In this document: positions 58,450-64,000 of the stretch, piece after piece
Layout of the letters: each line of letters begins with the position of its first letter
How positions within the stretch are numbered: position 1 is the first letter of the stretch
Source: Dolomedes plantarius
Lineage: Eukaryota > Arthropoda > Arachnida > Araneae > Dolomedidae
Direction of reading: 5' to 3'
NCBI GenBank assembly: GCA_907164885.2
Contig: OU015490.1
Location: forward strand, 12,450,966 to 12,514,965
DNA: 64,000 nt
The notes under the pieces: generated by a model
Database searches by the model: none
What the model saw: only the letters and a program-made list of their open reading frames with translations
Told to the model about the DNA's origin: nothing
Translations under genes and position numbers: made by a program

Positions 58450-58930
58450 TTGTCAGACGCACCTTCGTTGCCGAATAGTTGGCGCCAAAATTTTTTTCCG
58501 CCAACGCATTTCCGTGGAGCCAACTTTTCCCAATTCCGCACACCTGTTAGGCTTAAAGTGCTAAATCTAAACAAAAACATCCATAGCAACCAAGAAATAA
58601 CAAATAAGTTAAAAACAATCTTACCGCTGGCTGCATTAAACTTCCAAAAACATTACAGAAATCCCCAGCCGGTGGTTTGTAGCCATAAACGCAAATTCCC
58701 CATACACAAACATATTACACACCTATTTCCCATAAAATACAAATTAAACAACAACCTCAATTCAATCATGTCACTCATTTTGTCACAAATTAATATCTAG
58801 AAGACACAAGACAACATTTCACTTGAAAGGGTGAAAATTGATAAATCTAATTTCGGGAAAAGGAAATTACCGCTGGCTGTATTACACTTCCAGAAAACAT
58901 TTCAGAAATCCCCACCTAACCTCAGTTAGA
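58450..58930 (+). promoter_or_regulatory. possible promoter-like region with an E2F-like site and a duplicated segment
   Basis: A palindrome TTGGCGCCAAAA at 58479-58490 matches the E2F core, and a second 'ttccgccaa' lies near 58496. A segment of about 55 bp beginning 'ttaccgctggctg' is present twice, at about 58622 and 58869. A 116-codon + frame (58450-58800) starts just before but has no known domain. Whether this is a host promoter is unproven. Confidence 0.28.
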
Positions 58931-59359
58931 AAATAAATTTCCTACATTACAAAATAGCAATAACGCATGCGCGAAAAAACCCACAACAGAAATAGCGAAA
59001 ATAAACAAACAAAATACAAAACATACTCACCTCTGCGCTAATGTTAAAAAATTAAGAAAACAATCAAAATTATGAATCTCATTATTTATTATTAAATTTA
59101 AACTCTCAATCTAATTACTGTCACAACCGCACACGACTAAATCCGAAAAAGAAAAGAAAAGAAAAAAAAAAAGTCTCGCCAAAATAGCATGGTTACCACG
59201 CCATACACAAAATAGCCAAACTTGACGGCTAGTTGCGTCTGACAAAAATGTACCTTTATAACAAGGGCGAAACTTAGATCTAGGGCTTCAGGGTACCCTG
59301 GAGGTGGTATTTTCATTTTTGGTTTGTCCATCCAAATTGTTTACCTTGAATTATGTCGT
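58931..59359. other. unassigned DNA
   Basis: An A/G-rich run at 59143-59172; nothing else. Confidence 0.4.
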
Positions 59360-60030
59360 CTACAAGTTCTGTAAATTTTGTTCCGTAAAGTTCAGTTTCA
59401 TCATAACAATGAAACTATGTGTAGGCAACACTATGTTTAATTTGCCTTAATTCTGGCTCATTTCCAGCAAGAAGGAATATATTTGTAAACTTTTAAAATA
59501 CTTCAAAATATTCTGATTTCATCACAAGCTTTTTTATAAACTTGAATAAATTTTGTTCCGCTGTAAATATTGTAAAAAGTAAGTAAAATTATAACAATGA
59601 ATCTATGTATAGGCGAGAATAAATTTAATATACCTTCCATCTAGCTCCTTTCCAGGAAAAAGATCGATGTTTGTAACGATATTCGTATACTTTTGAAATT
59701 CTGCAAAATATTTCGTTTTCTTCGCAAGCATTTATTTAAAACTTAGAATCAATTTTATTCAACTGTAAACTTTGTAAAAAATAACACAAATTTTAACAAT
59801 GAAACTATATGTAGGCAGCAAGAAATTTGATTTACCTTTCTTCTGATTCATTTCCAGTTAAAAGAACAATATTTGTATAATTGTAAATTATTGCAAAATA
59901 TTCTGTATTTATTAAAAGCATTGTTTAAAACTTAGAATAAATTTTGTTCTCCCGTAAATTTTGCAAAAAATAAGAGAATTTATAACACTGAAACTATATG
60001 TAGGCAACAATAAATTCAATTTACCTTACA
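59360..60030. repeat. tandem repeat array, period about 185 bp
   Basis: About 3.7 units share 'aacaatgaaactatgtgtag', 'cctttccag', 'aaaatattc' and 'aattttgttc' in order. Related single units recur at about 61010-61200 and 62575-62740 inside the larger repeat block. Confidence 0.8.
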
Positions 60031-60139
60031 TAATTGTGACTACGTAATCTCCCCTTTCCTCTTTTCCTTGAACTTGATCTATTTCCCACTTCATAGCCCT
60101 TCTTGACCACTTCTGCGTACTTTTTCCAAATGTATGAAT

Positions 60140-60214
60140 TTGGCCTAGTGACAATTCAATAATTTTCTTTTGAGCATGGGTGGCTGTTACCAATTCAATA
60201 ATATCTTCATTCAT
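60140..60214 (-). other. exon-like segment, copy 1
   Basis: The minus strand reads MNEDIIELVTATHAQKKIIE and on to LSLGQ. The same peptide with changes recurs at 61615-61697 (NEDIIKLLTATSAQKEIIQF, LLGQIEG) and 62133-62211 (NEDIIELVKSTHARKVIIQF, FLGQIEG), where GTAAAT follows like a splice donor. Protein-level similarity suggests duplicated exons, but no gene is identified. Confidence 0.35.
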
Positions 60215-61614
60215 TTGTTTTTAGTATCAATTCCCCATTTTAAAACGCTAATTACATTCATTAATATCGAGTGCTTCCCACATTCTACTATTTTTAACTG
60301 AGCTAGCTGCTCTTCCCTAGGATTTTTTTGCATGTTAAGCTCAATACTCCAAACACTACTCTCCTCTGACCTTCGCAGCTTATCTTAAACAAAACCCCAG
60401 AGTCCACAACGTGAAGCTGCAAGAGATTAAATTTGAAATAAACATAACCATTATACATCTAACTATATCGCTTTCTGGTCAAGACCCGATAGACACTGAG
60501 AAGTTGTTGGGTATCTAGAAAAAAATGGCTAACTCTACATAAATGTTAGTGTTTGGACGGCCCCTAAGTAAATAATAATTTCAAGATAAGAATAACTTTT
60601 TATATACCATGTTTTAAATTTTCTGTTGAATCATATAAGCTTGACGATTCTGTGTATTAATAAATACTTTAAAAAAAATTTTTTGATGAATTATCCCATC
60701 AACTTGTAAGAAAATGAAGTTAATTGGAAGTTAACTTGAATATAACTTTTCGTTCCCATTCCGGCGAATAGATGGCTGCACCAGTCTACAAAACAAAAAT
60801 AACAGAAAGTAACTGAAAATTAATTTTATTCTGCTTAAAGATGGCTAAAAGTATTAAAAAATGCATTGTCATCGTGTTCTGATCTATTCTAAAAGTTTCA
60901 AATGTCTATCTAGTCGGGAAGTTAGTTAAAAATTGATTGCAAGATTTGTACTTGACAAATACACAAACACACAAACAAGAAAGCAAGTTAATAAAAACAT
61001 GGTAAAAATAAGAGAAGTTATGACTATGAAACTGTATGTAGGAAACAATTTCATTTACCCTCTATCTGGCTCCTTTCCAGTACGAAGAACTATATAAGTA
61101 ACCTTTTAAAATATGGCAAAATATTCTGTTTTCAACTTAAGCATTTTTTTAATCCTAGACAAATAATGGAAAATAATGTATTCCCTTCCTTCATTTGGTA
61201 AAAACTGGACTGAATTAAGGTATTCAAATAAACTGTTCTAAAGTAAGTCTTCAATCTGCTGCACTAAAGAAATTATTTTCGATTCCTCTTAACACAGAAA
61301 CAATTGGTTCTCCTTTGACGGACCGTATTACACAACTGGCGATTTCAATTTATTAAAATAAATCTAATTGTGCATGATTTCCCTTTTCACCCCTTTAGCA
61401 AACTTTCTGACATTATTGTATAGCTAACTATATCGATTTCTGGTACCGATAGGCTTTGGGCCGTTGTCGGGAACCTAGGAAACACAATAGCTAATTATTG
61501 ATTATTGTTAATGTGGGCACGGCCCCCAAGTAAAAAAATAAGAAAAATTTTAACTATAAAACCGTATGTAGGCAACAATAAATTCCATTTACCTTCTATC
61601 TATCCTTTCATTTA

Positions 61615-61697
61615 CCTTCTATTTGGCCTAGTAAGAATTGAATAATTTCCTTTTGGGCACTAGTGGCTGTTAACAATTTAATAATATCTTCATTCGT
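61615..61697 (-). other. exon-like segment, copy 2
   Basis: Minus-strand open segment NEDIIKLLTATSAQKEIIQF..LLGQIEG followed by GTAAAT. See copy 1 at 60140. Confidence 0.35.
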
Positions 61698-62132
61698 TTC
61701 TGTTTAGTGCAAATTCCCCATTTTAAAACGCTAATTACATTAATTATTATCGATAGCTCTCCACATACAACTTTGTCTAATTGATCTAGCTCCTCTTTCA
61801 TAGTATTTTTTCCATGTTAAGCTCAATACTACAAGCACTACACTCCTCTGGTGTTAGAAGCTTATCTTTCAACAAACCACGAGGTCCCACAACGGGGAAC
61901 TGCCAGATATTAAATTCTGAATTAATATAAACATTATACAACTAAATATACCTCTTTCTGGTACCCGATAGACTCTAGGCCGTTGTCGGGAACCTAGAAA
62001 AGACAATAGCTAATTCTTGATTAATGTTAATGTGGAGACGGCCCCTAAGTAAAAAATAAGAAAATTATAACTATGAAACCATATGTAGGCAACAATAAAT
62101 TTTATTTACCTTCTGTCTGTCCTTTCATTTAC

Positions 62133-62211
62133 CTTCTATTTGGCCTAGAAAGAATTGGATAATTACCTTTCGGGCATGAGTGGATTTTACCAATTCAATA
62201 ATATCTTCATT
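62133..62211 (-). other. exon-like segment, copy 3
   Basis: Minus-strand open segment NEDIIELVKSTHARKVIIQF..FLGQIEG followed by GTAAAT. See copy 1 at 60140. Confidence 0.35.
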
Positions 62212-62990
62212 CGTTTATTTTTAGTGTAAATTACCCATTTTAAAACGCTAATTAAATCAATTAATATCGATTGCTTTCCACATGCTACTTTTCCTAATTC
62301 AGCTAGCTGCTCTTCCATAGTATTTTTTCCATGTTAAGATTAATACTCCAAGCTCTACACTCTTCTGGCGTCAGAAGCTTATCTTTCAACAATATCCCCA
62401 GGTCCCACAACGTGGAGCTGCCTGATATTAAATTTGGAATAAATATAACCATTATTCAACTAACTATACCGCTTTCTGGTACTCAATAGACTCTAGGCCG
62501 TTATCGGGAACCTAGAAATCAAAATTGCTAATTCTTGATTAATGTTAATGTGGGGACGGTCCCTAGGTAAAAAAAAGAAAAATTATAGCTATGAAACCAT
62601 ATGAAGGCAACAATAAATTTCATTTACCGTCTATCTGGCTCTTTTCCAGGACGAAGAGCAATATTAGCATTCTTTTAAAATATGGCATAATATTCCGTTT
62701 TCATCAAAAACATTTTTTTAAATTTAAACTATTAATGGTAAAAAATTCATTCATTTCCTTTAGTTAGTGATATCTAGATTGAATTAGGATGTTTAAAAAT
62801 ATATTTTAAAATAAGTCATCATTTTACTGCACTAAAGAAATTATTTTGGATTCTTCTTAACAGAGAAACAATTAGTTCTCCTTTCTTGGACTTTATTACA
62901 CAATTGGTGATTTCAGTATATTGTAATGAATCTAATAGTGCCTGAATTTCCTTTTTATCCATTTAGCACACTCTCTGACATCTTTATCTA

Positions 62991-63369
62991 GCAGTAATTT
63001 TTTTTTACTTCATTCACAACGTGAATTTCTTTAATAGTCTTGAAAAATGTCTCTGAAATTTTCTCTCAATAAAATTATCAGAGACCTTAAGCTTTCAAAT
63101 ATGGAAGTAGTAATAATAATAATAAAAAATGAAAACGGACTGTAAGAATTGTTTTTTTTTTCATTTGTGTTTGGATTGACTTTTCTTACCAATGATTTTT
63201 AAAGCAAAAAATGTGAACATAAAAGTTAATATGTCCCGTTCATTCAACGGAAGATATTAACATAAAAGTTAATATCTCCCTTTGAATGAAGTAAAGAGGC
63301 AATTAAAAAAAAATCAGATGATTTTTGGACAGTAAATGGGTTCAATGAAGCGTGAGGCTTTTTATAGCA
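62991..63369. other. AT-rich DNA with a short repeated motif
   Basis: 'acataaaagttaatat' is repeated at about 63215 and 63260. No gene. Confidence 0.4.
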
Positions 63370-63590
63370 AAGACATAGAGCAAAGGTCCAGGGTTCGATC
63401 CTGTGACTGGGCAAGGTCGACACAGGTTTTCATCCCTTGAGTGGGTCGATAAAACGACGACGAAGCATGCGTGGGAACTAACTCTGGGGTCCCGCGTCAG
63501 GTTGACCGCCTGACCGAAACATATGCTATATGGCACCGCAAGCCCATGGTCAAGAAAGTGGAAATGGGCACCACCGGACATTAGCCCTGT
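63370..63590 (+). repeat. tRNA-derived SINE with a cephalopod-type central motif
   Basis: A B box GGGTTCGATCC near 63392 is followed by a GGTCGAC..TTTCATCCC..GGGTCGATAAA stretch (63415-63456). This resembles a conserved central domain that I know from invertebrate SINEs. The A box is degenerate. G+C content is far above the flanks. Confidence 0.55.
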
Positions 63591-64000
63591 AATGACTTTG
63601 CGCCCCTTTCACGCTCGGAATTCCTGAGAGAGCCTAACGGCAAGACGTCCATTATCAATCTACCGTATTCATCGGTGACAGTCGCTTTGTTACCAAATTG
63701 TGGCAGACGCCGCGTCGCCATTGGACAATTAGGAAGCCGTCTTCTGTAAGAAATCCCCCTGCTTGCAGACAAAGCCTGTCCAGAGGATAATCACCTAGCC
63801 TTTTAGCGGAAGACGCGGAATGGTCTGAAGACGGGCTACAAAAGGGGTTCAAAGGGAGCACGCTTCAACCACCCACAGAGATGGGCGAGGATATATATTC
63901 GCCACCTTGATGTAAATGGGGGCAGTTGACTTCGCTTTACAGGTGTGAAGAACCCTCGTCGTCGAACGCGTGCCAGAGAAGGAGAGCCTGCCGTGTTCCA
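63591..64000. other. unresolved GC-richer segment cut by the window end
   Basis: Composition resembles an LTR or another mobile element; 'gggctacaaaaggggttc' near 63834 could be a core promoter. Short minus-strand frames show no known motif. Confidence 0.3.

Larger units (their letters stand above)
60031..62990. repeat. complex higher-order direct repeat with three exon-like segments
   Basis: A block of about 450 bp ('aataatatcttcatt' ... 'gcttatctt' ... 'ggcccctaagtaa') occurs at about 60140-60560, 61615-62050 and 62133-62570; its tail alone recurs at 61425-61540. A further block of about 420 bp (61010-61430) recurs at 62575-62990. The minus-strand coding-like segments are described separately. 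Confidence 0.8.

Overview
This is a eukaryotic, AT-rich, intron- or intergenic-type window with no prokaryotic organisation. It is almost entirely mobile-element DNA. The mix (Tc1/mariner copies of several kinds, piggyBac, hAT, a P-element relic, Ty3/Gypsy, BEL/Pao, a Penelope-like element, tRNA-derived SINEs and very long TA microsatellites) points to an arthropod. Several transposase fragments read like families I associate with spiders, so an arachnid is my best guess, by inference only.

0-6 kb: scattered exon-like pieces of a possible host gene on the + strand, a decayed P-element (THAP-type) transposase and three long foldback inverted repeats. 6-17 kb: tRNA-derived SINEs, the 3' end of a LINE interrupted by a hAT element with an 8-bp target duplication, a TTAA-flanked piggyBac MITE, mariner and Tc1 scraps, two LTR-like blocks, a broken copy of a dispersed arthropod gene family, and a pogo/Tigger-type MITE. 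17.9-20.5 kb: an apparently intact Tc1-like transposon and a broken mariner with a 41-residue D-to-D spacing, back to back in a TA microsatellite. 23-27 kb: a degenerate minisatellite, a second piggyBac MITE, a hAT deletion derivative and a truncated piggyBac with TTAA duplications.

28.2-35.2 kb: a young Ty3/Gypsy retrotransposon on the minus strand with two 708-bp LTRs that look identical. Its gag and pol are in the same frame, separated by one UGA in the context UGA-CAA-UUA, which matches the known stop-codon readthrough motif. 35.8-38.5 kb: a Penelope-like retroelement arranged as two head-to-head partial copies. 38.9-47.1 kb: a three-level nest in which a Tc1-like element was split by a BEL/Pao element (5-bp duplication CCGAT), which was itself split by a Tigger-like element (TA duplication).

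47.8-54.6 kb: TA microsatellites carrying Tc1/mariner-type insertions, a 735-bp palindromic MITE, a Tc1 remnant whose tail is triplicated with microsatellite spacers, a short unidentified open frame with a signal-peptide-like start, and a mariner next to a SINE. 55.8-63 kb: minisatellites and a complex direct-repeat block with three copies of an exon-like segment, two more SINE-like units, and an unresolved GC-richer end. No complete conventional host gene is recognisable. Most coding capacity belongs to selfish elements, and their order of insertion is readable from target-site duplications.
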